From DASZCR01 sp035942915 (GTDB taxonomy: Bacteria > Acidobacteriota > Blastocatellia > Pyrinomonadales > Pyrinomonadaceae), in assembly GCA_035942915.1 (NCBI GenBank), contig DASZCR010000216.1, positions 1-19,095 on the forward strand: a stretch of DNA of 19,095 nucleotides, written 5' to 3'. Below are positions 1-8,631 of the stretch, one piece after another. How positions within the stretch are numbered: the first letter of the stretch is position 1; every line of letters begins with the position of its first letter. The translations under genes were made by a program, and so were the position numbers. A model generated the notes under the pieces. The model was given only the letters and a program-made list of their open reading frames with translations. It had not been told where the DNA came from and searched no databases.

Positions 1-3000
1 GTGCCGCGCACCGTGCGCGATGCGCCGCTCGTAATGGTCACGACCGTATCGGTGGACGTGCGCGGTCGCAGGTCGGCAACGCCGCCCGAAACCGGGAACA
101 CCGAGAGGTCGATGATACGGAAGCGCAGGCGCGTTACGTTGCCGCCCGTGTTGTTCGTGTAGGTGCGACGAATCGTCATCGTGCCGAAGGTCGCGTTGTT
201 CGCCGGGTCAGAGGTTAAATCTCTCTCCCGGTTGGGCGACTGCGAGAAGGTCTTATCAGGGTCGAACGCGCCGGCCGCAATCTGGCCGTTGCGCACTATC
301 GGGCTTGAAGACCTTTGCGGACCCGGCGCGCCGAGCCGCTGTCCGAAGCCCATCGACGTGCCTAGCGTGTCGGCGAAGATGAAGTCCGTCGAGTTGACGT
401 TATTGTCAACCGGCTTACCTCCTGTCGGGCACGGGCCGAAGACGCCGGACTGGCCGCCCTTGCCGCATTCGTCGCGGAAGAACGAGTACTGCAAGTTGCT
501 GCCAGTGACGGCCGGGAGCATTGTGCCCTCGCGGAGGAGGTCACAGTTGTTGCCGGTGTTGTTGCCGAAGCCGACGGCGTCGAGCCGCGTGGTCGAGCCG
601 ATGTTGATGATGTTCGACGTGTTGAAGAGTCCGACGTTGCGGTCGTCCTCGATGTCGGCGCTCATGGTCTGGTCGCCGGCCGCCGCGCCCGTCCCGCCGT
701 AGTTTGCCAGCGAGTAGGCTGAGCCGACGAACAGGTAATGACCGCGCGCCGGAATCACCGTGCCGTTCGGGATGACGCCGATGATAATCGGCGTATCGCC
801 GCAGGCCGCGCCCATCTTGACGAGTGCCCAACCGCTTGAGCCGTCCGTCGTCGAGACGGTCACGGGCGAGTCGGTGTTGTTGTAGACCTCGACGAAGTCG
901 TCGCCCGCGCCTGACGGGCCGGAGGTGCGAAGCTCTGTGATGAGTATCGTGCCAGCCGGATTAGCAGTCGTGATGGTTCCGACAGCCTGTGCGTCGCCGA
1001 GGTTGGCGTTGGTCGGATTCGAGAGGTTGACGAGCAAGGTCTCGTCGGTTTCGGTCTCGGAGTCGGAGCAGACCTCGACGGAGACGGTCTGCACCTGTTG
1101 ACCTGCCGCGAAGCTGAGCGTGCCGGAGGTCGTCTTGTAGTCAACGCCCGCCGTCGTGCAGTCAGCGCCTCCGACGGCCGGGTTAGTGCCACCCGTATCG
1201 TCTGCGGTCGCGTAATTGACCGTGATGGCGTTCGGAGCCGGCACGGAGAGCGCGACGGTGAAGGACATAACGTTAGTGCCCGAAGGAAGCTCGGCTGCCT
1301 TCGCGTCTCTGACGGAGATGTCGGCCGGCGGCTGGATGGGCGTGACGGTCGGGTCGTTTGCGCCCGGCGGTGTCGGGTCGTCGGTCAGGACGTTGGCAAA
1401 GTTCGTCCCGGAGACAGTGCCCTGGTTCGAGACCTGCGTCACACCTGACGGGAACGGGTCAGCCACCGTCACCTGGAAGGTGATGGTGACGCTTTCACCC
1501 GGATTGAGCGTGCCGATGTTGACCGAGACTGTTCCGGCCTGAAGGATGGCCGCGTTGCGTTTCGCCGGCAGAGAGAGCGCGCTACGACGCAGAGGCGTAG
1601 ACCGTGCGCTGTGCTTGAAGCCTTGCGCCGAATCCTTGCGGTCGTTGTGCGAGAGACCGAGCACGGCCTCCGGATTCTCTTCCGTGTAGGCGGCGCGGAC
1701 GATGCTCGCCCCGCGCGCCTGTGCGAAGCCGTCGGCCTCGCCGTTCACGGGCTGCTGCTGCTCGGTCGTCTGCGCGATGGCCGCGTCTGTCGTGTTCGCC
1801 GTCTGCTCGACGGACGACTCGGCGTCGACGGGTGTCTGCTGCGGCTGCGACGCGCTCGGAACGGCGGAAGTCTGCTCTGCCGTGCCGCCGGGCGCGATTT
1901 CGTCTGTGTTGAAGGTTTCAGGCGCGGCTGGCGGCGTGCAACTCTCGTCGATGGCCGCCGGCAACGCGGGCACGGTGTTGACGAGTGTGATTGTGCCTGA
2001 GTTATTGGTCGTCGGAGTGCCGACGTTGTTGTCCTGAAGGACTGTCTCGACCACGTTCGAGGCTGACGGCGGCCTCGTCAGGTTGAGATGCGTATTAGCG
2101 CTGGCGGCCGTCTCGTTGAGGCTGATGTCGCCGGGGTCGATGGGGGTGCCGAGCGTGAAATCGTTCTGCTCCGCGCCCGCGCCGCCGACCTTGACGTTGA
2201 AGGTGGTGGTGTCGGAAGCGAACGCGCCGACATCGACGAAGAGGCCGGCGAAACCGAAGGTCGGGTGCGGCTCGGTCGTGACGTTGCCGACGATGGTGAG
2301 GTTGGCCGTGCTGCTGCCGTTATTGCCGGTGGCACGAATGCCGGACTCACCGTAGTTGCGGATGGCGTTGTTCTTGATGAGCGCGGTGTGTGTGCCCACG
2401 CCGTTGGAGATGAAGTTGATGCCGGAACCGGCGAGACCCGCGCCGGAACTCTGGACGCCGGGCTTGCCGACGGTGTTGTTGAAGACCGTGCCGGAGAAGT
2501 TACCGCCGGCCGTGCTCTTGGCGACGTTGATGCCGTGTCCCTGCGCCGTGCCGACAGTACCGGCGGCGTTGACCTGCTGCACCTTGTTGCAGGAGACATC
2601 GTAAGTGACTGTCCCTGAGCCCTGCACGATGATGGCGGTGTTGCCGCTGACGACGTTTGACTGCTCGTTCGTGAAGCTGTTGCTGCGAATGACGATGTCC
2701 TGCGTGACGCCGGGTTGGGCAATCGTATCAATCATGTCGCCGCGCGCGCCTCTGAAGGTGCTGCCCGTGATGGTCAGGTTCATGACCGTACCGGCGTTGA
2801 AGCCCTCGAAGTGGAACGCGTCGTTGCCGGTCGTGTTGTCGTGGAAGCGGATAATGGTGTTTGAGACGGTCAGGCGATTGAGCGTTCCCGTGGTGTTGAC
2901 GACGCGCAGATTATCGCGTTTGCCGCCGTCGATGTCGGTGTTCGAGATGGAGGCGCTACCGAGAAGGTTGTCGAAGCTGATGCTGCCCTCTTCAGTGCCG

Positions 3001-5921
3001 ATAGCGGCGTTCGTGCCGTTGGCGCCATGAATGAAAGCACTTGTCAGCGTGAAGCCGTTGACGTTGTTGCCGTAGATGGCGAAGTTCGGGTGGTCGTTGA
3101 GGCGCATCAGGGCAAGTGAGACGCTGTCGGCATTGACGAGCCTCACGCCTGTGCCGCCGGTCGCGCCGTCGCCACCTGTGGTCTGCTGAATTCGGCCACC
3201 CGTGCAGGTCGGCGTGGCGATGGTGCAGGAGCCGCCGTTGCCGAGGATTCTGAAGCCGCCGGGCGAACCCGTGGAAGAGGTGTTGTTGAGGAAGACGCCG
3301 TTAGGGGCGACGTTGCCGCCCGTCACGTTAACGCTCGTCAACTGCATGTTGAGCGGCGTGCGACTGGCGTTGCTCGTGCCCTGAATCTCGACGGCGGTGG
3401 CGTTCGTGGTGACGATAGCGCCGCTCGTCGAGGTGAGAGCGCCCGTGTTGTTCTGTGCGAGCAGGGCGCGCTGACCAGCATCGGGCGAGATATTGAGAGT
3501 GCCGAAGCTGACGTTGCCGGCGTTGCCGGTGGTCGAGCCGCCGAGGGAGATGCCTGTCCCGCCGGAGCCGCTAACGGTCGTGTTGCCGAAGTTGAGCGTG
3601 CCCGCGCCGGAGTTCTGCACCTGTATGCCGATGCCGGTCGGGTTCGAGATGTTGGTGGCCGTGCCGGGGTCGTTGACGGTGAGATTACCGCTCACGAAGT
3701 TCAGGTTGACGCCAATGCCGTTGCTGTTGGTCGAGTCGAGGTTGGTGAGCGTCATCGAAAGCGGCGTGCGCGCGGCGGCGCTCGCGCCGGTGATTTCGAG
3801 CGTCACGTTGGAGGTGGCGGCGATGTCGCCGCTCGTCGAACTGAGCGTGCCGGTGTTGTTCGTGGCGTGGAAGGCGCGTTGACCCGAATCAGGATTGATG
3901 TCGAGGTCTGAGAAACCGATGGCGACTGCGTTCGAGGTGAGGCTCACGCCCGTCCCGCCCGAACCACTAACGATGGTGTTGCCAAAGGTGTAGCCGCCGC
4001 CCGCACCATTCGCCACCTGTATGCCGATGCCGGTCGGGTTCGAGATGTTAACTCCGGCCGCCGCGAAGCCGCCGGTCACGTTGCTCATGTTGATGCCGAC
4101 GGTGGCGCTGTTGGTCGAGGCCAGACCGCCCGTGAAGGACGCGCTGAGCGTGACGCCGGAGAGGTCTAAAGCCGGGCCGGAGGTGGCAGCGACGCTGCCG
4201 CCCGTGACGTTGATGGTGCCGCCCGCGCTGGCTAACAGGCCAGTGCCGTTGCTGGTCGTGATGTTGAGCGACGCGAAGCTGATTGTCTGCGAGGTGTTCG
4301 TGCTCAGGGAGACGCCCGTGCCGGCCGTCGCGTTTTTGTTGACGGTCGTCGCGCCGAAGGAGAGGCCGGCGTTCGAGTTGAGGACGTTGATGCCAATGCC
4401 GGCGGGATTGGTGATGGTCGTCGCGCCCGCGCTGACCGCGCCGCCGCCGACGGCGTGCAGGAAGCCGACGTTGCTCGGCGTCGTGATGGAGAGCGTGCCG
4501 AAGGTGCGCGTGCCGCTGGCGTTGTTCACGAGCGAGACGCCGTCGGTTCCACCTGTGACGCTCGTGTTGCCGAAGTTGATGTCAACGCTCGACTGCTGGA
4601 CGAGGATGCCCTGCGCTATCGAACCGGAAACAGTGGTACCGCCGAAGCTGACGGTGCCGCCAACCTGTGAGAGCAGGATGCCCTGCGCGCTGCTGCTCGT
4701 CGTCGTCACACCGCCAAAGGCGGAGGTGGCGGCGAAAGTTCCGTTCGTGAGACTGAGCGCCTGACCCGTGCCGTTAAGTATCAGGTCGGGCGTCGTGTTG
4801 CCGGCGGTGAGCGTGCCGAAGCCGTTGCCGCTAATCTTAGCGCCGGTCGTGTTGCCGACCGTGAAGCCGCGCAGCAGATTGCCCTGACCGAGATTGAGCG
4901 CGTTAGTCGTGGCGGCGGTCGTAGTGATGGTTGGACTTGCGCCGCCGGTCGCAGGCAGCGGGTCGCTGTAGGTTTCGGGCGTGACGGAGGCGATGCTGGC
5001 GAGCGTCGCGGTCGCACCCGCACCGATGAGACGCTGGTTGTTGAGCAGCGTCAGGCCGCCTGTATAACTGCCTGAGAAGAGGAAGATGTTGTCGCCCGCT
5101 TCGTCGTGCGTCGAATTCGAGAAGCAGGTCTGCGCGCCCGTGTCCGTGCCGACGAGACAGTTGAAAGGCGAAGTGAGCCGCCCGTCGCCGCCTGCCGGAG
5201 ACGAGGCGTTGACGAAAAATATCATGCCCGCGACGGTCAGCGTAACGGTCGCCGTGTCGGTCTTACCGGCTCCGTCGGTGACTGTATAGGTGAACGTGTC
5301 GGAGCCGGTGAATCCCACAGGAGGGTTGTAGGTGAAGCTGCCATCGGAGGTGTTGATGTTGAGGTTGCCGCCCTGCGTGGTCGTGGTTGGCGCGCTCGTG
5401 ATGGTCAGCCCCGTGCTCGTGCCGGTGTCCGGGTCGCGGTCGTTGGCGAGCAGGTCGTTAGCGCCGTCGGGCACCTGTATGCGGACGTTGCCGACAACAT
5501 TGTAGGCGTCGTCGCGCGCGATGGGCTGCGTGTTGACGGAGCCGGGAACGAGCGTCGTGTTCGCGCCGGGCGTGTCGTTGAAGACGACGCCGGTGGCCGG
5601 CTGGTCGCCGCCGTTGGTGATGGTCACATCGTAGGTGATGACCTGACCGGGCGTGGCCTTGCCGTCGTTGTCCGGGTCACTGAAGGAGTCGACCTTCGTG
5701 GCCGTGATGACGGGGCCGGTAGCGTTCGGGCGCGGCGCATCGAGAGTTCCTGTTGACGGGACAGCGGTTTGTGTCGTGCCGGTTGATGTGCCGGACGTTG
5801 CGCCTCGACTCGTGCGTTGCGCGAGGACGGCGAACGGTGCAGCCAGCAAGACATATGAGAGAAGGCCGGCGATGAGCGCCCGGACGTGACGACGACTAAA
5901 GGCCGAAGTTGAGTGCTTCAT
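1..5921 (-). CDS. Giant exported beta-helix / Calx-beta / lamin-tail surface protein, C-terminus beyond window
   Basis: Uninterrupted frame of 1973 codons, open at the left edge. The ATG at 5921 follows AAGGAG with a 4-nt spacer. Residues 1-34 are a signal peptide (RR, then a long hydrophobic run ending in A34/Q35), so the protein leaves the cytoplasm. Domains in order: a DUF11-like domain (about 70-131, with DSFSDPDNDGKATPGQ), a cadherin/Ig-like domain (about 133-231, with GSDTFTYTVTDGAGKTDTAT), then a very long right-handed parallel beta-helix (about 232-1250) rich in G, N, S and T. A Q/E/T-rich linker (about 1344-1400) leads to a second DUF11-like segment (1461-1527), a Calx-beta domain (1529-1650, with NYATADDTGG and SDSETETDETLLVNLSNP) and a lamin-tail-like domain (from about 1659, ILITELRTSGPSGAGDDFVEVYN). 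Three helix modules repeat NP(T/A)GIGI(Q/N)V near residues 500, 625 and 757. A role as adhesin or extracellular matrix protein is inferred; the C-terminal anchor is not visible. Confidence 0.9.
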   Translation of the reverse strand, partial: MKHSTSAFSRRHVRALIAGLLSYVLLAAPFAVLAQRTSRGATSGTSTGTTQTAVPSTGTLDAPRPNATGPVITATKVDSFSDPDNDGKATPGQVITYDVTITNGGDQPATGVVFNDTPGANTTLVPGSVNTQPIARDDAYNVVGNVRIQVPDGANDLLANDRDPDTGTSTGLTITSAPTTTTQGGNLNINTSDGSFTYNPPVGFTGSDTFTYTVTDGAGKTDTATVTLTVAGMIFFVNASSPAGGDGRLTSPFNCLVGTDTGAQTCFSNSTHDEAGDNIFLFSGSYTGGLTLLNNQRLIGAGATATLASIASVTPETYSDPLPATGGASPTITTTAATTNALNLGQGNLLRGFTVGNTTGAKISGNGFGTLTAGNTTPDLILNGTGQALSLTNGTFAATSAFGGVTTTSSSAQGILLSQVGGTVSFGGTTVSGSIAQGILVQQSSVDINFGNTSVTGGTDGVSLVNNASGTRTFGTLSITTPSNVGFLHAVGGGAVSAGATTITNPAGIGINVLNSNAGLSFGATTVNKNATAGTGVSLSTNTSQTISFASLNITTSNGTGLLASAGGTINVTGGSVAATSGPALDLSGVTLSASFTGGLASTNSATVGINMSNVTGGFAAAGVNISNPTGIGIQVANGAGGGYTFGNTIVSGSGGTGVSLTSNAVAIGFSDLDINPDSGQRAFHATNNTGTLSSTSGDIAATSNVTLEITGASAAARTPLSMTLTNLDSTNSNGIGVNLNFVSGNLTVNDPGTATNISNPTGIGIQVQNSGAGTLNFGNTTVSGSGGTGISLGGSTTGNAGNVSFGTLNISPDAGQRALLAQNNTGALTSTSGAIVTTNATAVEIQGTSNASRTPLNMQLTSVNVTGGNVAPNGVFLNNTSSTGSPGGFRILGNGGSCTIATPTCTGGRIQQTTGGDGATGGTGVRLVNADSVSLALMRLNDHPNFAIYGNNVNGFTLTSAFIHGANGTNAAIGTEEGSISFDNLLGSASISNTDIDGGKRDNLRVVNTTGTLNRLTVSNTIIRFHDNTTGNDAFHFEGFNAGTVMNLTITGSTFRGARGDMIDTIAQPGVTQDIVIRSNSFTNEQSNVVSGNTAIIVQGSGTVTYDVSCNKVQQVNAAGTVGTAQGHGINVAKSTAGGNFSGTVFNNTVGKPGVQSSGAGLAGSGINFISNGVGTHTALIKNNAIRNYGESGIRATGNNGSSTANLTIVGNVTTEPHPTFGFAGLFVDVGAFASDTTTFNVKVGGAGAEQNDFTLGTPIDPGDISLNETAASANTHLNLTRPPSASNVVETVLQDNNVGTPTTNNSGTITLVNTVPALPAAIDESCTPPAAPETFNTDEIAPGGTAEQTSAVPSASQPQQTPVDAESSVEQTANTTDAAIAQTTEQQQPVNGEADGFAQARGASIVRAAYTEENPEAVLGLSHNDRKDSAQGFKHSARSTPLRRSALSLPAKRNAAILQAGTVSVNIGTLNPGESVTITFQVTVADPFPSGVTQVSNQGTVSGTNFANVLTDDPTPPGANDPTVTPIQPPADISVRDAKAAELPSGTNVMSFTVALSVPAPNAITVNYATADDTGGTNPAVGGADCTTAGVDYKTTSGTLSFAAGQQVQTVSVEVCSDSETETDETLLVNLSNPTNANLGDAQAVGTITTANPAGTILITELRTSGPSGAGDDFVEVYNNTDSPVTVSTTDGSSGWALVKMGAACGDTPIIIGVIPNGTVIPARGHYLFVGSAYSLANYGGTGAAAGDQTMSADIEDDRNVGLFNTSNIINIGSTTRLDAVGFGNNTGNNCDLLREGTMLPAVTGSNLQYSFFRDECGKGGQSGVFGPCPTGGKPVDNNVNSTDFIFADTLGTSMGFGQRLGAPGPQRSSSPIVRNGQIAAGAFDPDKTFSQSPNRERDLTSDPANNATFGTMTIRRTYTNNTGGNVTRLRFRIIDLSVFPVSGGVADLRPRTSTDTVVTITSGASRTVRG

Positions 5922-6030
5922 AATTCTCCTTGGGCAGCGCCTCGACCCGAGCGGGAGCGAGGGGGAATCCTTGCCAGAGTGAGGATGAATAGGTAGTAGC
6001 TGGCGACATAAAAATTTTGCGGGAGCGGGT

Positions 6031-6063
6031 GCGGGTCGGCTCAGGTAAGCGAGGCCGACCCGC
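6031..6063 (-). terminator. Hairpin terminator after the tail-collar operon
   Basis: A perfect 10-bp stem (GCGGGTCGGC pairing with GCCGACCCGC) encloses a 13-nt loop, 21 nt past the stop of the last tail-collar gene. Read on the minus strand it is followed, after about 12 nt, by AAAATTTTT. It separates the operon from the giant surface-protein gene, whose ATG lies 110 nt further on. The T-run is not adjacent to the stem, so efficient intrinsic termination is likely but not certain. Confidence 0.55.
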
Positions 6064-6084
6064 GCGCCATCGGCGGTGGTGGCG

Positions 6085-6615
6085 TTAGCCCCTCGGCGGG
6101 AAGACGCCTTGGAGTGCGATGTTGAAGTTGAGGGTCAGGTACGGTTGCATGTTGTTGTGCGGGAGGCTGCCGCCCGCGATCCCTATCGTCTGGGGAGCCA
6201 TGGGGACACCGTTCTGAAGCGGCGGGACGGTATAAGCCGTCGCACCGGCTGACCTCGCCAGCGAGACCGTATTCGGCCCCGGCGAATTGACGTTGGCCGG
6301 AGTGTTCTGCGCCATCAGAGAGTGCGTGTGAATTGGAATCTCGGAGACGAGCAGCGTCACCGTGTCCGACCCGCCTATCTCGCCGAGGTCGCGCAGCGAC
6401 AGGCCAGCGCCCTGCCCCGGATGCATCGCGGCCGAACCCTGTAGGTTGGGCAACGCAAAGGTCGATTTTCCGTCGCCGCCGTAGACGGTGCCGAGCAGCG
6501 AGAAGAGCGCTGTGTTCTGCGAGATGGGCAACAACTGGCCGTTGCAGAAGGCCCATCCCTTCGGGGCGAAGTTGAAGGGGAAAATACGGATTTCAGCGAC
6601 AAAGGGGTCTGCCAT
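6085..6615 (-). CDS. Phage tail-collar domain protein (MdpB-like), third of a tandem triplet
   Basis: A 176-residue protein starting MADPFVAEIRIFPFNFAPKG. The tail-collar signature fills the first 60 residues: KGWAFCNGQLLPI, ALFSLLGTVYGGDGKSTF and ALPNLQG. A glycine/serine-rich middle follows, then a conserved end (LPHNNMQPYLTLNFNIALQG). Proteins of this family (Tail Collar, PF07484; 'microcystin-dependent protein' in many bacteria) resemble the tip region of phage tail fibres and probably trimerise. The ATG follows AAGGAG with an 8-nt spacer, and the MA(D/Q/E)P start is shared by all three paralogues. It lies 11 nt after the middle paralogue's stop, so the three form an operon. No signal peptide is visible. 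Unlike the others, it reads LPNLQGSAAMHPG where they have LPNL(S/R)(S/G)R(V/I)PIH. The cellular function of chromosomal copies is not established. Confidence 0.87.
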   Translation of the reverse strand: MADPFVAEIRIFPFNFAPKGWAFCNGQLLPISQNTALFSLLGTVYGGDGKSTFALPNLQGSAAMHPGQGAGLSLRDLGEIGGSDTVTLLVSEIPIHTHSLMAQNTPANVNSPGPNTVSLARSAGATAYTVPPLQNGVPMAPQTIGIAGGSLPHNNMQPYLTLNFNIALQGVFPPRG

Positions 6616-6626
6616 TTACGTTCTCC

Positions 6627-7145
6627 TTAAGTGGGGTTCGGGAACAGCCCGAAGAGCGAGATGATGTAGTTGATGCAAAGGAACGGCTGGCAGTTCTCGT
6701 GTGGCTGGCTGCCGCCGACCGGGCTGACGGCCTGCGGGTTCACGGCCACGGCCGGCACACCCGCCCGGTACAGCGTCACGGAGTTGGAATCACCCGTGAC
6801 GGCTCCGTTCGGACTCAGCGCGCTTCCCGTATTGGTCGAGGCCAGAAAGGGATGATTGTGAATCGGTATCTGCTGCACGGTCAACGTCTCCTGCTCCGTG
6901 CCCGCCATCTGAGCGAGGGGGTAAGTAATACCGTCCGGGCCCGTGCCCATGTGAATGGGGATACGACTGGAGAGGTTCGGCAGGTTGAAGGTCTCCTCGC
7001 CGTCGCCGCCGTAGGTCGTGCCGATTAACTGGAAGAGCGTCTCGTTTTCGGCGATGGGAAGCGTCTGCCCCTCACAGAACATCCAGCCGGCGGGCGCGAA
7101 GTTGCCCGCGAACATCCTAATTTCACCGACGTAGGGTTGTGCCAT
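6627..7145 (-). CDS. Phage tail-collar domain protein (MdpB-like), second of a tandem triplet
   Basis: A 172-residue paralogue of its two neighbours, starting MAQPYVGEIRMFAGNFAPAG. The collar motif is complete: GWMFCEGQTLPI, LFQLIGTTYGGDGEETF, then NLPNLSSRIPIHMGTG. The segment QETLTVQQIPIHNHPF contains the His-rich IPIHNH turn that precedes the variable tip in this family. The C-terminus reads SQPHENCQPFLCINYIISLFG, close to the other copies but with extra cysteines (C156 region). The ATG follows CAGGAGG with an 8-nt spacer. It lies 29 nt after the first paralogue. No phage capsid, baseplate, tape-measure or lysis genes are visible in the window, so it is not a recognisable prophage tail. 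It could be a secreted or injected fibre protein; that is inference. Confidence 0.87.
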   Translation of the reverse strand: MAQPYVGEIRMFAGNFAPAGWMFCEGQTLPIAENETLFQLIGTTYGGDGEETFNLPNLSSRIPIHMGTGPDGITYPLAQMAGTEQETLTVQQIPIHNHPFLASTNTGSALSPNGAVTGDSNSVTLYRAGVPAVAVNPQAVSPVGGSQPHENCQPFLCINYIISLFGLFPNPT

Positions 7146-7174
7146 TTATTAGCCTCCTGATGAGTTCCACGCCA

Positions 7175-7672
7175 TTAGTTCGGCGACGGGAAAATGCCCT
7201 GCAATGCGATGCAGAAGTTGAGCACGAGGTAGGGCATCATGTTGTTGTGCGGCTGGCTCCCGCCGACGTTCGTGATGGTGCCGGGTTCGAGCGGCGTCAA
7301 GTTGGCTGGCGGCGTATAGAGATTGTTCACCTGCCCAAGAAAGTTGTTGGTCGGGATGGGCTGCGCGCCGTTCGCGTCCGAAGCCATGGCAAAGTGGTTA
7401 TGCTGCGGCATCTGCTGTTGGGTCACCGTGACGCTCGTCGAGCCAGCCGCTTCACCGAGCGTGTGGCCGTTGCCGCTATGAATCGGAACTCTCCCGCGCA
7501 GGTTGGGCAAGGCGAAGTTGGTCTGGCCGTTGCCGCCGTAGGTTGTCCCAAGCAAGCTGAAGAGCGCTTGGTTCTGGTTAATCGGCAGCAATTGACCGTT
7601 GCAGAGCGCCCAACCTTTCGGGGGGAAGTTGAACGACATGATTCTGATTTCTGACAGGAAGGGTTCAGCCAT
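7175..7672 (-). CDS. Phage tail-collar domain protein (MdpB-like), first of a tandem triplet
   Basis: A 165-residue protein starting MAEPFLSEIRIMSFNFPPKG. The frame extends 15 codons further upstream, but the ATG at 7672 is preferred: it follows GAGGAG at suitable spacing, and the start then aligns with the MA(D/Q)P starts of both paralogues. Collar motifs: KGWALCNGQLLPINQNQAL, SLLGTTYGGNGQTNFALPNL and RGRVPIHSGNGHTLGE. A QQQMPQHNHF turn and the C-terminal SQPHNNMMPYLVLNFCIALQ complete the family pattern. This is the promoter-proximal gene of the triplet. It diverges from the Tat-exported DUF6916-like gene across a 443-bp gap. Confidence 0.87.
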   Translation of the reverse strand: MAEPFLSEIRIMSFNFPPKGWALCNGQLLPINQNQALFSLLGTTYGGNGQTNFALPNLRGRVPIHSGNGHTLGEAAGSTSVTVTQQQMPQHNHFAMASDANGAQPIPTNNFLGQVNNLYTPPANLTPLEPGTITNVGGSQPHNNMMPYLVLNFCIALQGIFPSPN

Positions 7673-8115
7673 CAATTCTCTCCTCGTAGCTTTGTAGGTC
7701 GAAAGAGCGGTTGTCAACCGATGTAATGGAGTCTGAGAGCGTGGTACATCTGTGGGCGTTAAAACTATGGAGTTTGACCGCCGAGTGTAGAGCCGGTGTC
7801 AGTCTAACGATGAATACCGAGATTGCTGGCGTTGGAAAGCTACTGACGAACTGCTGAAGCGAGGGAAACTATGGAAAAGCTATTTGAGCCTCCTCCAAAG
7901 CAAGGGATTGTAATGCTTTAACGCACGGAATTCAAGAAGCATGCAACATCCTGCGCGGTCAGAGCGTGCCGCCGGAGATGATTTTTATGTTGTAAGTTCC
8001 GCCTCCAACCCGTACACTCCCGCGCGGACAGTCGCCCGATTGTCTTGAAGGGACAGGACATTCGCTTCAATCAACCTAAGTTCCAACGCAAGACCCGACT
8101 GGAGGAGACCCAATA
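7673..8115. other. Divergent intergenic region, no gene assigned
   Basis: A 443-bp gap between the tail-collar operon and the Tat-exported gene, visibly less GC-rich than its surroundings. Besides the candidate promoter near the left end I see no convincing gene. A 16-codon reading frame (ATG at 7871) and an ATG-less stretch ending at about 7992 are too short to call. Promoters for both divergent operons are expected here. Confidence 0.6.
7691..7717 (-). promoter_or_regulatory. Candidate promoter of the tail-collar operon
   Basis: On the minus strand a perfect -35 hexamer TTGACA (7712-7717) is followed after 15 nt by TACAAA (7691-7696), which matches four of six -10 positions. The spacer is short and the implied transcript start is only about 10-12 nt before the translation start, close to the ribosome binding site. 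The match could be fortuitous. Confidence 0.3.
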
Positions 8116-8592
8116 ATGCCCACTCCCCGCAGGCTTTTTTTGAAATCCGGTGCGATGGCGACGCTGTGCGTCGGCCTTCACATCGGCTCTCTGTCACAAG
8201 TTTTCGCGCAGGATAAAACTTCCCTGCCCTACACGCCCATCCCGCACGAGGCCACCACCGAACGCAACTTCTACTTCACGAAGAACACCTTCGACAAACA
8301 CATCGACTCTGTCTTCCGTGTGCAACTGGGACGCAAAGTGACAGAGTTGAAACTCATCAAGGTTCAAGACTGCACGGCGGGCGCGGGGCAAACAACGAGA
8401 GCCACGTCGTCATCTGCCGACAGCCAGTGCTTCCTGCTCGTCTTCAGCAGTGCCGAACCGCTTTCGCCGCTCCAGACCATCTTTCCGATGGAGCACGGCG
8501 CGCTCGGCAGTTTCTCCATCTTCCTCGTCGAGACCGAAGACGAGCGCGGCCGTCTCTATTACACGGCCACTTACAATCACACACAGCCGTAA
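8116..8592 (+). CDS. Tat-exported protein with DUF6916-like domain
   Basis: A 158-residue protein with a twin-arginine signal, PRRLFLKSGAMATLCVGL, ending at a likely A31/Q32 cleavage site, so it is probably exported folded. The mature part (about 55-158) aligns with the protein at 9156-9461: a TFxxHxxxxF start, a (V/L)ELKL(I/V)xV strand, an F(L/S)L(V/I)F strand, then EHxxLGSFxxF(L/I)V and a YY(T/E)xxxN end. I assign this to the DUF6916-type family from memory, and no function is known to me. The insert with CTAGAGQTTRATSSSADSQC gives a possible disulfide pair (two cysteines), absent from the paralogue. The ATG follows GGAGGAGA. The acetyltransferase gene starts 39 nt after its stop, so they are probably co-transcribed. 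Confidence 0.8.
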   Translation: MPTPRRLFLKSGAMATLCVGLHIGSLSQVFAQDKTSLPYTPIPHEATTERNFYFTKNTFDKHIDSVFRVQLGRKVTELKLIKVQDCTAGAGQTTRATSSSADSQCFLLVFSSAEPLSPLQTIFPMEHGALGSFSIFLVETEDERGRLYYTATYNHTQP

Positions 8593-8631
8593 GCCACTCT
8601 GTCAGTATTCATCCGCGACAGGAGACTCTTT

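Noticed and set aside
163..5889. Many plus-strand frames of 60-250 codons, such as 4021-4764
   Set aside because: They are proline/valine-rich mirror images of the G/N/S/T-rich beta-helix protein encoded continuously on the minus strand.
6085..7672. Tail-collar genes considered as part of a prophage or contractile injection system
   Set aside because: No sheath, tube, baseplate, tape-measure, portal, integrase or lysis gene is visible in the window. A phage origin of the domain is possible, but a prophage call is not supported.
7871..7992. Very short reading frames in the 7673-8115 gap, including an ATG-less stretch ending QSVPPEMIFML
   Set aside because: At 16 and about 35 codons, one of them without a start codon, and with no recognisable family, neither can be distinguished from chance.
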